The notes under the pieces: generated by a model
What the model was told of the DNA's origin: nothing
What the model saw: only the letters and a program-made list of their open reading frames with translations
The model's database searches: none
Translations under genes and position numbers: made by a program
Shown: in pieces, positions 48,560 through 59,039 of the stretch
Layout of the letters: each line of letters opens with the position of its first letter
How positions within the stretch are numbered: the first letter of the stretch is position 1
From: Stenotrophomonas sp. SY1
Lineage (GTDB): Bacteria > Pseudomonadota > Gammaproteobacteria > Xanthomonadales > Xanthomonadaceae
Reading direction: 5' to 3'
Length of the DNA: 64,000 nucleotides
NCBI RefSeq assembly: GCF_021202945.1
Contig: NZ_JAJOYR010000001.1
Coordinates: 124,001-188,000 of the forward strand

Positions 48560-51192
48560 TGACGCCGATGTCGAAACAGAAATCCCGGCCCGAACAGGGC
48601 GAACTCCTTCCGTCGGACGACGCCAATGCGCCGGCCACCCCTCCTGCTGCCATCGTGCCGGGCGCCGACGCGCGCGCGCCGCATGCCCGTGCCGCCGGCC
48701 GTCGCCCGTTGTGGGCGCGCCTGCTGGGCAAGCTGATCGAGCCGTGGCTGGGCCTGAAGATCGAACCGGAACAGGCCGGTGAATACGACGACGGCCGCCC
48801 GGTCGTGTACGTGCTGGAAAACTACGGCCTGTCCAACGCGCTGATCCTGGACAAGGCCTGCCGCGATGCCGGCCTGCCTTCGCCGCTGGTGCCACTGGCC
48901 GGCGACCCCACCGGGCGCAAGCGCGCCTACGTGGCGCTGTCGCGGCGCTCCAGCAACAGCGCGCTGATTCCCGAGCAGCGCGGCGCCAAGACCCACTCCG
49001 ACTCGCTGGCCAAGCTGCTGCAGGCGCATCGCGCCAACCCGGCGCTGGACATCCACCTGGTGCCGGTGTCGATCTTCGTCGGCCGTGCGCCGGACAAGCA
49101 GAGCGGCTGGTTCGCGGTGCTGTTCTCGGAAAACTGGGCGCTGGTCGGCCGCTTCCGCCGCCTGCTGGCGGTGCTGCTCAACGGCCGCGACACCATCGTC
49201 CGTTTCGCCCCGCCGGTATCGCTGCGCGACACCGTGGCCGAAGGCCTGGAGCCCGAGCGCACCGTGCGCAAGCTGCAGCGCGTGCTGCGCACGCACTTCC
49301 GCCGTATCCGTGAATCGATCATCGGCCCGGACCTTTCCACCCGCCGCCTGCTGGTGGACAAGGTGCTGGAAGCGGACCCGGTACGCGAAGCCATCGCCAT
49401 CCAGGCCAAGCGCGACAACTCCAAGACCACCGACGCCTGGAAGAAGGCGCAGGGCTATGCCTGGGAGATCGCCGCCGACTACTCCACCCCGGTGGTGCGC
49501 TCGGCCAGCTTCATGCTCAGCCACGTCTGGAACCGCATCTATGCCGGCGTGCTGGTGCATCACCTGGACAAGTTCAAGGAAGCCGCGCCCGGGCACGAAA
49601 TCGTCTACGTGCCCAGCCACCGCAGCCACATGGACTACCTGCTGCTGAGCTACCTGCTGTACGACCGCGGCATCGTGCCGCCGCACATCGTGGCCGGCAT
49701 CAACCTCAACCTGCCGGTGGTGGGCACGCTGCTGCGCAAGGGCGGCGCGTTCTTCATCCGCCGCTCGATCAAGGGCAACGCGTTGTACTCGGCGGTGCTC
49801 AGCGAGTACGTCGCGCAGCTGGTGGCCGGCGGTTACTCGATTGAATACTTCGTCGAAGGCGGGCGCTCGCGTACCGGCCGCCTGCTGCAGCCCAAGGGCG
49901 GCATGATCTCGATGACGCTGCGCGCGTTCCTGCGCCAGCCGCGCAAGCCGGTGTTGTTCCAGCCCATCTACATCGGCTACGAAAAGCTGATGGAGGGCAA
50001 CAGCTACCTGGACGAACTGACCGGCCGGCCCAAGGAAAAGGAATCGATCTGGGCACTGCTGTGGGGCATTCCCAAGGTGCTCAAGCAGAACTACGGCCAG
50101 GTGGTGGTGAACTTCGGCGAGCCGATCGCACTGAACGACGTGCTGGCCAGGATGGCGCCGGAGTGGGACGGCCAACCGATGTCCGAGGACGAGAAGCCGA
50201 GCTGGCTGTCCGGCACGGTGGATACGCTGGCCGAGCAGATCCAGGTACGCATCAATGGCGCGGCCGACGTCAATCCGATCAACCTGCTGGCGTTGGCGCT
50301 GCTGTCCACGCCCAAGCACGCGATGGGCGAAGCCGACCTGATCGCGCAGATCGAGCTGTGCAAGAAGCTGCTGGTTGAAATGCCGTACTCCGACCGCGTC
50401 ACGGTCACCCCGCATTCGCCCGAGCGCATCATCGCCCACGCCGAGGAAATCAACGTCCTCACCCGCATCAAGCACCCGCTGGGCGACGTGTTGAGTGTCA
50501 GCGGCGACACCGCGGTGCTGCTGAGCTACTTCCGCAACAACGTGCTGCACCTGTTCACGGCCTCGTCGTGGGTGGCGTGCTGCTTCCAGAACAACCGCCG
50601 CATGAGCCGCGGCGGACTGCTGCGGCTGGGCCGGGTGTTGTATCCGTTCCTGCAAGCCGAGTTGTTCCTGCCGTGGAGCGAGGACGAATTCGCCGCGCGC
50701 ATCGACCAGACCATCGATGTGTTCGTGCGCGAGGGCCTGCTGCAACAGGTCGGCGAGGACGACGGCGGCATGCTGGCACGCAGTACCGGCCAGACCGACG
50801 AAGTGTTCCGCCTGCGTGCCATCGGCCACTCGCTGCAACAGGCCTTCGAGCGTTACTACATCGCCATTTCGGTGCTGGTGAAGAACGGCCCGGGCACGCT
50901 GGGTGCGGCTGAACTGGAAAGCCTGTGCCAGCAGGCCGCGCAGCGCCTGAGCCTGCTGTACGCGCCGGCCGCGCCGGAGTTCTTCGACAAGACCCTGTTC
51001 CGTGGCTTCATCCAGAAGCTGCGCGAACTCAAGCTGGTCTGGCCGGACCAGAACTCCAAGCTGCTGTTCGACGAACGCCTGGACGCCTGGGCCAAGGATG
51101 CCAAGTTCATCCTCGGCCGCGAACTGCGCCACACCATCGAACGGGTCAGCCCGGAAGCGGTGAAGCCGGCCGAACCGCCGACGCCGGGCTGA
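48559..51192 (+). CDS. plsB: Glycerol-3-phosphate 1-O-acyltransferase
   Basis: A full-length 877-residue membrane-associated enzyme that acylates sn-glycerol-3-phosphate at position 1, the first step of phospholipid synthesis. The acyltransferase motifs are in order: HRSHMDY (H354, D359), GGAFFIRRS, the G3P-binding FVEGGRSRTGRLLQPKGG and the Pro-containing VLFQPIYIGYEKL. The long C-terminal half matches the E. coli PlsB layout. The first 50 residues are a basic, Ala/Pro-rich extension. A second ATG at 48568 is possible. Confidence 0.95.
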   Translation: MTPMSKQKSRPEQGELLPSDDANAPATPPAAIVPGADARAPHARAAGRRPLWARLLGKLIEPWLGLKIEPEQAGEYDDGRPVVYVLENYGLSNALILDKACRDAGLPSPLVPLAGDPTGRKRAYVALSRRSSNSALIPEQRGAKTHSDSLAKLLQAHRANPALDIHLVPVSIFVGRAPDKQSGWFAVLFSENWALVGRFRRLLAVLLNGRDTIVRFAPPVSLRDTVAEGLEPERTVRKLQRVLRTHFRRIRESIIGPDLSTRRLLVDKVLEADPVREAIAIQAKRDNSKTTDAWKKAQGYAWEIAADYSTPVVRSASFMLSHVWNRIYAGVLVHHLDKFKEAAPGHEIVYVPSHRSHMDYLLLSYLLYDRGIVPPHIVAGINLNLPVVGTLLRKGGAFFIRRSIKGNALYSAVLSEYVAQLVAGGYSIEYFVEGGRSRTGRLLQPKGGMISMTLRAFLRQPRKPVLFQPIYIGYEKLMEGNSYLDELTGRPKEKESIWALLWGIPKVLKQNYGQVVVNFGEPIALNDVLARMAPEWDGQPMSEDEKPSWLSGTVDTLAEQIQVRINGAADVNPINLLALALLSTPKHAMGEADLIAQIELCKKLLVEMPYSDRVTVTPHSPERIIAHAEEINVLTRIKHPLGDVLSVSGDTAVLLSYFRNNVLHLFTASSWVACCFQNNRRMSRGGLLRLGRVLYPFLQAELFLPWSEDEFAARIDQTIDVFVREGLLQQVGEDDGGMLARSTGQTDEVFRLRAIGHSLQQAFERYYIAISVLVKNGPGTLGAAELESLCQQAAQRLSLLYAPAAPEFFDKTLFRGFIQKLRELKLVWPDQNSKLLFDERLDAWAKDAKFILGRELRHTIERVSPEAVKPAEPPTPG

Positions 51193-51358
51193 GGCCGGGC
51201 GGTGCTGCGAGTTGTGGCATCGGGCCGCACTCGCTGAGCGTGGTCATGCAACCGACCAGGCACCACCGCGAAGGCGGCAGGCCTGGTCGTTTCATATCTG
51301 GCGGACGTGAGCGCGGGCCGGTCTGGGTCCGGCATCGCCTTCCCGGCAGCTAGTCAGC

Positions 51359-51871
51359 TCAGCCGCAACGGGCGTGCGTCATGCGGATCTGTACCTGTGC
51401 CGGCGCGCAGCGCATCGGGCCGATGCGGACGCTGTCGGCAAGGCTGCAACTGGCACCGACGTAGTTGTCGCGTCCGAAGCGGGTGCCCGTGCCTTCGCGG
51501 GTGCCCGGGCAGCGGGCTTCAAAACGGACATCGCATCCGCTTCTGGAAGGCGTGGCGCTGCGCAGATAGAGCACTGCCTTGCCGCCACCTGCGCAGGACA
51601 TCGCGCCGCCATGGAAGCTCTCGCGCAGATTCTGTTCGGCCTTGTGCTGCATGTGTTGCTGCGCCGTCGATCCGCTGCTGGATGGGGTGCGTTGCCGTGA
51701 CGCGGGAAGCGTGGTTGAAGACTTGGGCGGCTTCTGTTGTTCGGCGCGATCCGGCTGTTTCGTCAGCCCATCCTTGTGCGAGCGCAATGGCGCGTCCTGC
51801 ACCTGCGATGGCGCCGTCGCGGTGAGCGTCAGCAACGCGGTCAACAGATAGGGCGCGCGCCTGAGGGCCAT
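51359..51871 (-). CDS. Exported Cys-containing protein of unknown function
   Basis: A 170-residue protein with a signal-like start (APYLLTALLTLTATAPSQVQ). A low-complexity Gln/Ser/Lys linker leads to a C-terminal domain with five or six Cys (MSCAGGGKAVLYLRSA, GCDVRFEARCPG, GASCSLADSV, MRCAP, HARCG) that could form disulfides. No family recognised. The frame has coding-like composition and no competing gene on the other strand. Confidence 0.65.
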   Translation of the reverse strand: MALRRAPYLLTALLTLTATAPSQVQDAPLRSHKDGLTKQPDRAEQQKPPKSSTTLPASRQRTPSSSGSTAQQHMQHKAEQNLRESFHGGAMSCAGGGKAVLYLRSATPSRSGCDVRFEARCPGTREGTGTRFGRDNYVGASCSLADSVRIGPMRCAPAQVQIRMTHARCG

Positions 51872-52188
51872 GTTCAGGGGGCCGAGTCCGCAGCGGTTCC
51901 AACGTGCGTGCGCGGCCTTCCGCCCGACTCGTCGCCAGCGGTGATGGCCGTCATTGCGGTCGTGCAGTCCCTACGCACCGTTGCCCCCGTGGTTTCCATG
52001 GCACACGTCCCTTCGCGCGGAAGGGAAGGGCCAGTTGATCCCATCCGGAAAAGCAGGAACACTCCCAGCCAGGGCTTGACAGGGGGTTGTCATGCGTGCG
52101 CACGAGTTGCCGTTGAACAGGCCGTCGATGCCGCTTGCCGTGGCTGGGGCAGTTGCGGGTACGGCCGTGTGTGAATGGGCCTGGCCCA
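51872..52188. other. Divergent intergenic region
   Basis: 317 bases between two divergent genes with no supported gene or repeat. TTGACAGG at 52077 resembles a -35 box (TTGACA), but no matching -10 is evident before ATG 52189. Confidence 0.4.
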
Positions 52189-53313
52189 ATGCCTGAGCGT
52201 CCCGCCCTCGGCGATCTGCTGGAGTCCCTGTATGCCTCGGTGCTGGATATCTCCGCACTGGAAACCTTCAATCGGCGCTTGGCCGAAGCCACCGACAGCC
52301 ACATCACCGGTGTACTGATCCACGATGTCGCCGGCGGCCGTGGCCAGGTCAGCCACATCCACGGCGTGGACAACGAGCGGCTGGCGGGGCTGCTGGCTGA
52401 AGTGGACCTGCGTGATGATCCGTGGATGCAACGCGTCACCCCGCAACTGGCCATTGGCCGGGTGCTCGACAGCGACGACTTTGTTCCGCGCGCCGAGGCA
52501 CTGCGCAGCGGCTTCTTCAACAACTACTACCGCAAGCTGGACATCGTGCAGCAGGTGGCGTCGGTAGGGATGTATGACGGCAGCAATTCCGTGACCCTGT
52601 CCTTGTGCCACGGCGACGTCAGGCGCAGGTACGGCGAAGCCGAGTTGGGCCTGCTGCGCGCGCTGACCCCGCACTGGATCAATGCCTACGCGATGCTGCG
52701 GCGGCTGGGCGGGCTGGAACATCGTGTGGCAACGCTGGAACAGGCGCTGGACCACTCCCCGCTGGCGATGTTCCTGCTGAAGCCGGACCTGTCCATCTGC
52801 CGCACCAATGCCGCTGCCGAGCGGCTGCTCGGCGCGGGCATGCTGCGACGTGAGGCTGCGGTGCTGACCGTGAACGGCCGCGCCCGCGCCGGCCTGCATG
52901 CACTGCTGCAACGCGCGCTGCGTGGCACCAGCCAGCTGACCGGTGGTGAAGTGGAGAAGCTGGTCCTGCGCGATGCCGACGAACGGCCCTGCCTGGTGGT
53001 GACCGCGCACCGATTGGTGCAGTGGTCACCGCAGGAGCAGGGTGCCCTGCTCGTGTTTGCCCGCGAAGTGAGACAGGCCTCGGTTGCGCTGGAACCGGCG
53101 TTGCGCCGTCTGTTCGGATTGACCGAAGCCGAATCGCGCCTGGCGCTGGCATTGTTCCGGCATGCCGATGTTGGTGCCGCCGCGCGCGAGTGCGGGGTCA
53201 CCTCGGGGACCGCGTTGAGCCGGCTCAAGACCATCTATGACAAGACCGGCGAGCACGGTCAGGCAAGCCTGGTGCGCCTGGTTGCGGCAGTCGCGGCGAC
53301 GGCCGAAGGCTGA
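52189..53313 (+). CDS. PAS-domain regulator with C-terminal LuxR-type helix-turn-helix
   Basis: 374 residues from ATG 52189. The N-terminal part has a GAF/PAS-like sensor, with a second PAS-like segment around ALDHSPLAMFLLKPDLSICR (about 195-215). The C-terminal helix-turn-helix is LFGLTEAESRLALALFRHADVGAAARECGVTSGTALSRLKTIYDKTG, a LuxR/GerE-like fold with the expected tail. The target genes are unknown; no cognate autoinducer synthase or partner is adjacent. Upstream GTG codons offer longer alternatives (to 52135), but the ATG gives the best N-terminus. Confidence 0.82.
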   Translation: MPERPALGDLLESLYASVLDISALETFNRRLAEATDSHITGVLIHDVAGGRGQVSHIHGVDNERLAGLLAEVDLRDDPWMQRVTPQLAIGRVLDSDDFVPRAEALRSGFFNNYYRKLDIVQQVASVGMYDGSNSVTLSLCHGDVRRRYGEAELGLLRALTPHWINAYAMLRRLGGLEHRVATLEQALDHSPLAMFLLKPDLSICRTNAAAERLLGAGMLRREAAVLTVNGRARAGLHALLQRALRGTSQLTGGEVEKLVLRDADERPCLVVTAHRLVQWSPQEQGALLVFAREVRQASVALEPALRRLFGLTEAESRLALALFRHADVGAAARECGVTSGTALSRLKTIYDKTGEHGQASLVRLVAAVAATAEG

Positions 53314-53395
53314 TTGTTGCCTGTACCGGATTGAGTGCCCCTGCCTGGCAGCGCCATCGCTCCGAGGCCGGGAAGACACGTGCGTGACGGCTGGC

Positions 53396-53599
53396 TCAGG
53401 CCGGCTCGTCGGGGATCAACATGCATTCCAGCTTGATGATGCAGTCCTTGAGCTGGAGCTTGCGCCGTTTCAACCGCTTGGCATCCAGCTCGTCGTCCGG
53501 ATTGGCGGCAAGGCGCGCGATGCGTTCGTCCAGCTCGCGGTGCTCGGTCCGCAGCTGGGCGATACGTTCACTGATCTCGGCGGGTGTCAGGGTCTCCAC
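53396..53599 (-). CDS. YdcH/DUF465 family small protein
   Basis: 67 residues from GTG 53599 (VETLTPAEISER). It is a helical hairpin of the DUF465 family: a heptad-rich helix (ISERIAQLRTEHRELDERIARL), an acidic turn (NPDDELDA) and the family-typical LKRRKLQLKDCIIKLECML. Function is unknown across the family. The open frame reaches far upstream across ttcA, but only the last part has coding character. No strong ribosome site is visible. Confidence 0.78.
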   Translation of the reverse strand: METLTPAEISERIAQLRTEHRELDERIARLAANPDDELDAKRLKRRKLQLKDCIIKLECMLIPDEPA

Positions 53600-53668
53600 A
53601 GGCGATGAGCATACCCGGTTGCCGTGACCGGCGAGAGGGGGCATCCCCGAGCCGGTAGAATGCGGGCA

Positions 53669-54568
53669 ATGAGTGCTGTCCTTCCCCTGCCTGATCCGGT
53701 GTCGCGCGTGACCGACCCGCGCGTGACCGAACGCGAGCACCATGCGCTCGGCAGGCGGTTGCGGCGCCAGGTGGGCGAAGCCATCGCCGACTTCGGGATG
53801 ATCGAAGCCGGCGACAAGGTGATGGTCTGCCTGTCCGGCGGCAAGGACAGCTACACGCTGCTGGACATCCTGCTGCAGCTCCAGAAGAAGGCGCCGGTAC
53901 CCTTCGAGCTGGTGGCGGTGAACCTGGACCAGAAGCAGCCCGGTTTCCCGGAGCATGTGTTGCCTGGGTACCTGGCTTCGCTCGGCGTGCCATTCCAGAT
54001 CATCGAGCAGGACACCTATTCAGTCGTCAGCCGGGTGATCCCGGAGGGCAAGACGATGTGCTCGCTGTGTTCGCGGCTGCGACGTGGCGCGCTGTACAAC
54101 CACGCCGCGCGGCACGGCTTCACCAAGATCGCGCTGGGCCATCACCGTGACGACATCGTCGCGACGTTCCTGATGAACCTGTTCCACCACGCCCAGATAT
54201 CCGGAATGCCGCCCAAGCTGCTCAGCGACGATGGCAAGCACGTGGTGATCCGCCCGCTGGCGTATGTGCGTGAAAGCGACATCATCGCGTACGCCGCCGC
54301 GCGCCAGTTCCCGATCATTCCCTGCAACCTGTGCGGCAGCCAGGAAAACCTGCAGCGCCGGCAGGTCGGCGCGATGATGCAGCAATGGGACCGGGAGCAT
54401 CCCGGCCGCGTCGAACAGATCGCACGTGCGCAAAGCGCCATCCGTCCTTCGCAGATGGCCGATCCGGCGTTGTTTGATTTCATGGGGCTGGGCCGCCAGG
54501 GCCCCGCGTCACTGGCCGATGCATCGCCAGGGAGCGGATGGCCGGAAACAGGGAGCGGGGAATCGTGA
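53669..54568 (+). CDS. ttcA: tRNA 2-thiocytidine(32) synthetase TtcA
   Basis: A 299-residue adenylating thiolase that puts sulfur on C32 of certain tRNAs. The PP-loop is [14 protein letters not shown] (residues 54-67). The two CxxC pairs needed for the Fe-S cluster are [12 protein letters not shown] and [26 protein letters not shown] is a conserved family block. ATG 53669 is preferred over an upstream start at 53624. The last 30 residues are low-complexity and less conserved in style. Confidence 0.95.
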   Translation: MSAVLPLPDPVSRVTDPRVTEREHHALGRRLRRQVGEAIADFGMIEAGDKVMVCLSGGKDSYTLLDILLQLQKKAPVPFELVAVNLDQKQPGFPEHVLPGYLASLGVPFQIIEQDTYSVVSRVIPEGKTMCSLCSRLRRGALYNHAARHGFTKIALGHHRDDIVATFLMNLFHHAQISGMPPKLLSDDGKHVVIRPLAYVRESDIIAYAAARQFPIIPCNLCGSQENLQRRQVGAMMQQWDREHPGRVEQIARAQSAIRPSQMADPALFDFMGLGRQGPASLADASPGSGWPETGSGES

Positions 54569-54676
54569 TTCCCGTTGTCCTGACCGGTTTCTGATCGTTC
54601 CGCCCGCGCCCCGCTTTCATTTTCTGTTTCTCCCTTTCATTTCCCCTCATTCCCATTCTTCTCCGGCACCCAATTC

Positions 54677-55585
54677 ATGTTTTTCAAGAACCTCACGCTG
54701 TTCCGTTTTCCCACCTCCATTGATTTTTCCGAAGTCGATACGCTGCTGCCGAACGTGGTGCTCAAGCCGGTTGGCGCACTGGAAATGACCTCGCGCGGTT
54801 TCATCTCGCCGTTCGGTCGTGAAGAGAAGCAGCAGTTCTCGCACCGCATCGGTGACGCGCTGTGGCTGACCGTCGGCGGCGAAGACAAGATCCTGCCCAG
54901 CGTGGTGGTCAACGACCTGCTGGCGCGCAAGCTCGAAGAGATCGAGGAAAAGGAAGGCCGCAAGCCCGGTGGCCGCGAGCGCAAGCGCATGAAGGACGAC
55001 CTGCTGCATGAACTGCTGCCGCGCGCCTTCGTCAAAAGCTCGCGTACCGATGCCTTCCTGGACCTGCAGCACGGCTACGTCGCCGTGGACAGCTCCAGCC
55101 GCAAGACCGGCGAGAACGTGATGAGCGACATCCGCGGCATGCTCGGCAGCTTCCCGGCGATGCCGCTGAATGCGGAGGTCGCGCCGCGTTCGATCCTGAC
55201 CGCATGGATTGCCGGCGAGCCGCTGCCCGAAGGCCTGAGCCTGGGCGAAGAGTGCGAGATGAAGGACCCGGCCGAGGGCGGCGCGGTGGTCAAGTGCCAG
55301 CACCAGGAACTGCGCTGCGACGAGATCGACAAGCACCTGGACGCCGGCAAGCAGGTCACCAAGCTGGCGCTGATCTTCGAGGACAACCTGTCCTTCGTGC
55401 TTGGCGACGACCTGATCGTGCGCAAGCTCAAGTTCCTGGACGGTGCGCTGGACCAGCTGGAGCACATCGACGAGGAAGGCCGTCGCGCCGAACTGGACGC
55501 ACGCTTTGCCCTGCAGAGCGGTGAGATCCGTCGTTTGTTCCTGCTGCTGGAACAGGCGTTCAAGCTCAGCAAGGCCGATAGCTGA
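54677..55585 (+). CDS. rdgC: Recombination-associated protein RdgC
   Basis: A 302-residue protein matching RdgC over its length: MFFKNLTLFRF at the start, then LEMTSRGFISPFGR, RKLEEIEEKEGRKPGGRERK, DLLHELLPRAF and TAWIAGEPLPEGLSLGEECEM. RdgC forms a ring around double-stranded DNA and restrains RecA-mediated strand exchange. The 108-base gap after ttcA is T- and C-rich and probably holds its promoter. Confidence 0.95.
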   Translation: MFFKNLTLFRFPTSIDFSEVDTLLPNVVLKPVGALEMTSRGFISPFGREEKQQFSHRIGDALWLTVGGEDKILPSVVVNDLLARKLEEIEEKEGRKPGGRERKRMKDDLLHELLPRAFVKSSRTDAFLDLQHGYVAVDSSSRKTGENVMSDIRGMLGSFPAMPLNAEVAPRSILTAWIAGEPLPEGLSLGEECEMKDPAEGGAVVKCQHQELRCDEIDKHLDAGKQVTKLALIFEDNLSFVLGDDLIVRKLKFLDGALDQLEHIDEEGRRAELDARFALQSGEIRRLFLLLEQAFKLSKADS

Positions 55586-55638
55586 ACCGGTAATCGGCCG
55601 GTCCCTTCCTGTCATCGGGCAGGGACTATGCTGTGCAC

Positions 55639-56436
55639 ATGGTCCGCTTGTTCCGTCGTCTGCTCACACCCACCGCGCCGGTGATCCAGCGCGACACGGT
55701 GCGCCTGCGTCTGGACGATGCCGAGATCGATGTGCTGCGCGTGCGCGACCCGCGTGCGCGCAGGCTCAAGCTCAGCGTTGATGAGCGTGGCGCGCGGCTG
55801 ACCTTGCCGCTGCGCGCGAGCCTGGTTTCCGGCGAACGTTTCCTGCAGGCCAATCGCCAGTGGCTGCAACAGCAGCTGGCGCGCTTCGGTGGCGACGGCC
55901 TGCTGGCACCGCCGTTGCGGCTGCGTGAGGCGGGCATGTTGCCGCTGCGTGGCGAACTGCTGCCGGTGCGCTGGCAGGAAGGCCGTTTCACCCGCGTTGA
56001 AACCGACGCCGAAGGCATCTGCATCCAGCTGCCTTCGCGTGCCGGCGAGCCGGCCCTGCGCCGCGCGCTGCGTGAGTTCTACGAAGCGCAGACCCGTGCC
56101 GATGTCGGCCATTGGTTGCCGAAGTACCTGCCGGGCCTGCCGCGTGCGCCGGCACGGCTGCGGCTGAAGGTGATGTCCTCGCAATGGGGCTCACTGGCGC
56201 CGGATGGTTCGATGGCGCTGGACCTGGCGCTGGTGCTGGGTCGCCCGTCGGCCTTCGAATACGTGCTGGTGCACGAGTTGTGTCATCTGATGCAGGCCAA
56301 CCACTCGCCCGCGTTCTGGGCCGAGGTGGAAGCGCGCTTTCCGCACTGGGAGCAGGAGCGCGACTACCTGCGCGTGGAAGGGCGCAGGTTGAAGGGCACG
56401 TTGCATCAGTTGTTGCAGGTGCGCGACGCGGCGTGA
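55639..56436 (+). CDS. YgjP-like zinc metallopeptidase (SprT/M48-related)
   Basis: A 265-residue protein from ATG 55639. The C-terminal gluzincin motif VLVHELCHLMQANHSPAFW gives H212, E213, H216 and a third His in the NHSPAFW helix. VMSSQWGSLAPDGSMALD before it is the family-typical strand. The N-terminal portion is the beta-rich DUF45 fold. The family processes unknown substrates. GTG 55633 is an alternative start 6 bases earlier. Confidence 0.88.
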   Translation: MVRLFRRLLTPTAPVIQRDTVRLRLDDAEIDVLRVRDPRARRLKLSVDERGARLTLPLRASLVSGERFLQANRQWLQQQLARFGGDGLLAPPLRLREAGMLPLRGELLPVRWQEGRFTRVETDAEGICIQLPSRAGEPALRRALREFYEAQTRADVGHWLPKYLPGLPRAPARLRLKVMSSQWGSLAPDGSMALDLALVLGRPSAFEYVLVHELCHLMQANHSPAFWAEVEARFPHWEQERDYLRVEGRRLKGTLHQLLQVRDAA

Positions 56437-56611
56437 TCGCCGGGTTGTGGTCGCCAATTGTTCTGGCTCTCGCCAGCCCTCCCCTGCCCACGGCCAGGCA
56501 AGCAGACAGGAGCGGCATTGCTGCCAACCGACAGGGCGCGTGGGCTACTTCCGCCTCCACGCCAAAGGCGCGGGGAGGCCGGAAAGACAACCTACCACGC
56601 AGTTCAGAACA

Positions 56612-58444
56612 TCAGCCAACCCGTCGCACTGGCGCCTGCACGTCCGCCTCGCAACCGTCCGAATAACGGAACACGGAAACCGCTCCGGAAAGTGCATCGG
56701 CCTGCTGTTCCATCGCGCGCGCTGCCGCGCTGGCTTCTTCCACCAGCGCGGCATTCTGCTGGGTGGTTTCATCCATCTGCATGACGGTGTGATTGACCTG
56801 CTCGATACCGGAGGACTGCTCCTGTGAAGCCCCGGCAATGCGCGTCATCAGTTCGGTGACTTCCTGCACGGCGGCGACAATCTCGCCCATCGTGCTGCCG
56901 GCGCGTGCGACCAGCGCGGCGCCGTCATCGACCTTGCCCATCGAGTCGTCGATCAGCTGCTTGATCTCGCGCGCGGCCGTGGCCGAGCGCTGTGCCAGCG
57001 CACGCACTTCCGTGGCCACCACGGCGAAACCGCGGCCCTGTTCGCCGGCACGTGCCGCTTCCACCGCCGCGTTCAACGCCAGGATGTTGGTCTGGAACGC
57101 GATGCCGTCGATCACCGAAATGATCTCGGCGATGCGGTGCGAAGACTGTTCGATGGCCTGCATGGTGGTCACCACCTGTCCAACCACCTCGCCGCCGCGC
57201 GCGGCCACGTTGGCGGCGCCATTGGCCAGGGTATTGGCGTGACGTGCCGACTCTGCGTTCTGGCGCACGGTGGCGGTCAGCTCCTCCATCGAAGCGGCGG
57301 TTTCTTCCAGGTTGGCAGCCTGCTGCTCGGTGCGGCGCGACAGGTCGTCGTTGCCGCTTGCGATCTCACGCGCGGCGGTGGTGATCGACAGAGAGCACTG
57401 GGTGATCTGCCCGATGATCGCGGTCAGTCGTTCGGCGGTGAGGTTGGCATCGCGCTTCATCGCCTCGAAGTCGCCGGCATGATTGCCGGTGATGCGATGG
57501 TCCAGGTCGCCTTCGGCCAGTGCGGCGAGCATCGCCCGGATCTCGCCGGTGGCACCGGCCACCGTATCCAGCAACTGGTTGATGCCGGTGGTCAAGGTCT
57601 GGATGAAGCCGGCCTTGGCGACCGGTTGCAGGCGCTGGCTCAGGTCGCCGGCCGTGGCGGCGGCGACGATGCCGGCCACGCTGTTCTCCAGCGCCAGTTC
57701 CTCGGTGCGGTCGTGCCACTCCACCGCAAAGCCGCCGCGGCTGCCGTCGGCATTGAACACCGGCGTCACCACCTGGCTGAAATGCACATCGCCGATCTGG
57801 ATGCGGCCGATGTGCTGCTGCTGCAACTGGTCAAGCATGCCCCGGATGCGCGAGGGGTTGGCATGGAAGCGGTGGATGCTGCTGCCGATCAGCGTGTCCA
57901 CGTCGAAATCGGGGAAGGCCTTGCGCAGCGTGGCCTGCTGGTTGCGCAGCAGGGCCACGACCGAGTGGTTCACGTAGCGGATGATGTGCTGGTTGTCGGC
58001 GATCATCATGCCGGTGCGCGAGGCGTCCAGCGATGCGCGGATCTGGCTGTTTTCCTCGTGCGCTGCCTGATCGCGCTGCTGGCGTTCGTGCAGTTGCGCC
58101 TGCATGCGCATCACGCTTTCGGCCAGCGTGCCCGGCGCGATATCGTCCGTCACCGCGAGCGGCTGGCCGCTGCCGATGGCATCGACCATCGCACGCAGCC
58201 GGGCCGGTGCCGCGCCGAGGCTGCGCATCCGAGCCCGGTCGCGCAGTGCCAGCCACATCGGCGCGCCCAGCGACAGCACGCCCACCGCCATCACCGGCAA
58301 CCAGTGCCCCGTCCATGACGCCAGCGCCAGCCAGGCCGCACCCAGCGGCAGGCCGAGCAGCAACAGCGGGTGAAACAGAATGCGGGCAGGTGACTGGCGG
58401 CGGGGAGGGGTTGGTCGGGTGGCGGGAAGCGGGCGGGGGGACAT
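56612..58444 (-). CDS. Methyl-accepting chemotaxis protein with cytoplasmic PAS domain
   Basis: A 610-residue chemoreceptor. Two closely spaced N-terminal helices ([20 protein letters not shown] and [16 protein letters not shown]) leave almost no periplasmic loop. A PAS-like region follows ([20 protein letters not shown] through [13 protein letters not shown]). The signalling hairpin tip is [20 protein letters not shown] and [20 protein letters not shown], with methylation helices on both sides. Sensing is therefore probably intracellular. ATG 58444 has GGAG upstream. Confidence 0.93.
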   Translation of the reverse strand: MSPRPLPATRPTPPRRQSPARILFHPLLLLGLPLGAAWLALASWTGHWLPVMAVGVLSLGAPMWLALRDRARMRSLGAAPARLRAMVDAIGSGQPLAVTDDIAPGTLAESVMRMQAQLHERQQRDQAAHEENSQIRASLDASRTGMMIADNQHIIRYVNHSVVALLRNQQATLRKAFPDFDVDTLIGSSIHRFHANPSRIRGMLDQLQQQHIGRIQIGDVHFSQVVTPVFNADGSRGGFAVEWHDRTEELALENSVAGIVAAATAGDLSQRLQPVAKAGFIQTLTTGINQLLDTVAGATGEIRAMLAALAEGDLDHRITGNHAGDFEAMKRDANLTAERLTAIIGQITQCSLSITTAAREIASGNDDLSRRTEQQAANLEETAASMEELTATVRQNAESARHANTLANGAANVAARGGEVVGQVVTTMQAIEQSSHRIAEIISVIDGIAFQTNILALNAAVEAARAGEQGRGFAVVATEVRALAQRSATAAREIKQLIDDSMGKVDDGAALVARAGSTMGEIVAAVQEVTELMTRIAGASQEQSSGIEQVNHTVMQMDETTQQNAALVEEASAAARAMEQQADALSGAVSVFRYSDGCEADVQAPVRRVG

Positions 58445-58842
58445 GCGAACTCCGGTTCAACAGCAACAACAGGACAAGAAAACAGCTGCGGGTTGGATAC
58501 GGGCAGCGAGCACAACGGCAAGCGGGCGTGCTGGCAGTGGCCAACGCCCGGATGGAGTGGAAACGGGAAGGGGAAACGCCCGCGCTGCGCCTTCACGGCG
58601 ATGGCGCGTGGCGAGTGTTGCCGCGTGGCAGGAGGGCCTGGCCCCGGAAACCATGGGCCAGAACAAAGCGGGAGCAGACATACGACGGCGGGATGCACAG
58701 GGCCGGAATGGCCTGCGTCACAACAGCTCCATGACGATCATCACCGTGTTATCGGCCGGTGGCGGCACTACTGAACGTTGCAGTGGACGTTGTGATGTGG
58801 CGGGAGCTGAAATCCTGCCTGTGCGCGTGGAGTGATTGCTTC
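58445..58842. other. Intergenic region after the chemoreceptor start
   Basis: About 400 bases, GC-rich, with many short antisense frames but no credible gene, hairpin or repeat. It should hold the chemoreceptor promoter at its left end. Confidence 0.4.
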
Positions 58843-58955
58843 TGTAGGAGCGGCGTGAGCCGCGAAGCCGGCAATGCATCCGCGACGAGGCATCTGCAAT
58901 TGCAATTTGTTCGGCACCCACACATCTCTGGCTTCGCGGCTGAAGCCGCTCCTAC
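58843..58955. repeat. GTAGGAGCGGC-type composite repeat
   Basis: Left palindrome GTAGGAGCGGCGTGAGCCGC at 58843 and inverted arm GCTTCGCGGCTGAAGCCGC ending GCTCCTAC at 58955. The inner GGCAATGCATCCGCGAC matches the opening of the copies at 34303 and 34444, not the 12.4-kb group. Confidence 0.85.
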
Positions 58956-59039
58956 AACGACCGGTTTGCACCACGCCGCTGTTGCGAACCTCGATTTCCG
59001 GGTGCAGTTGCAGGCGCGTCCTGCCCGGATGCTTTGCCG

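Noticed and set aside
48250..51132. 960-codon open frame on the minus strand opposite plsB
   Set aside because: Its translation is His/Arg/Gln-rich shadow sequence of the high-GC plsB gene, without recognisable domains.
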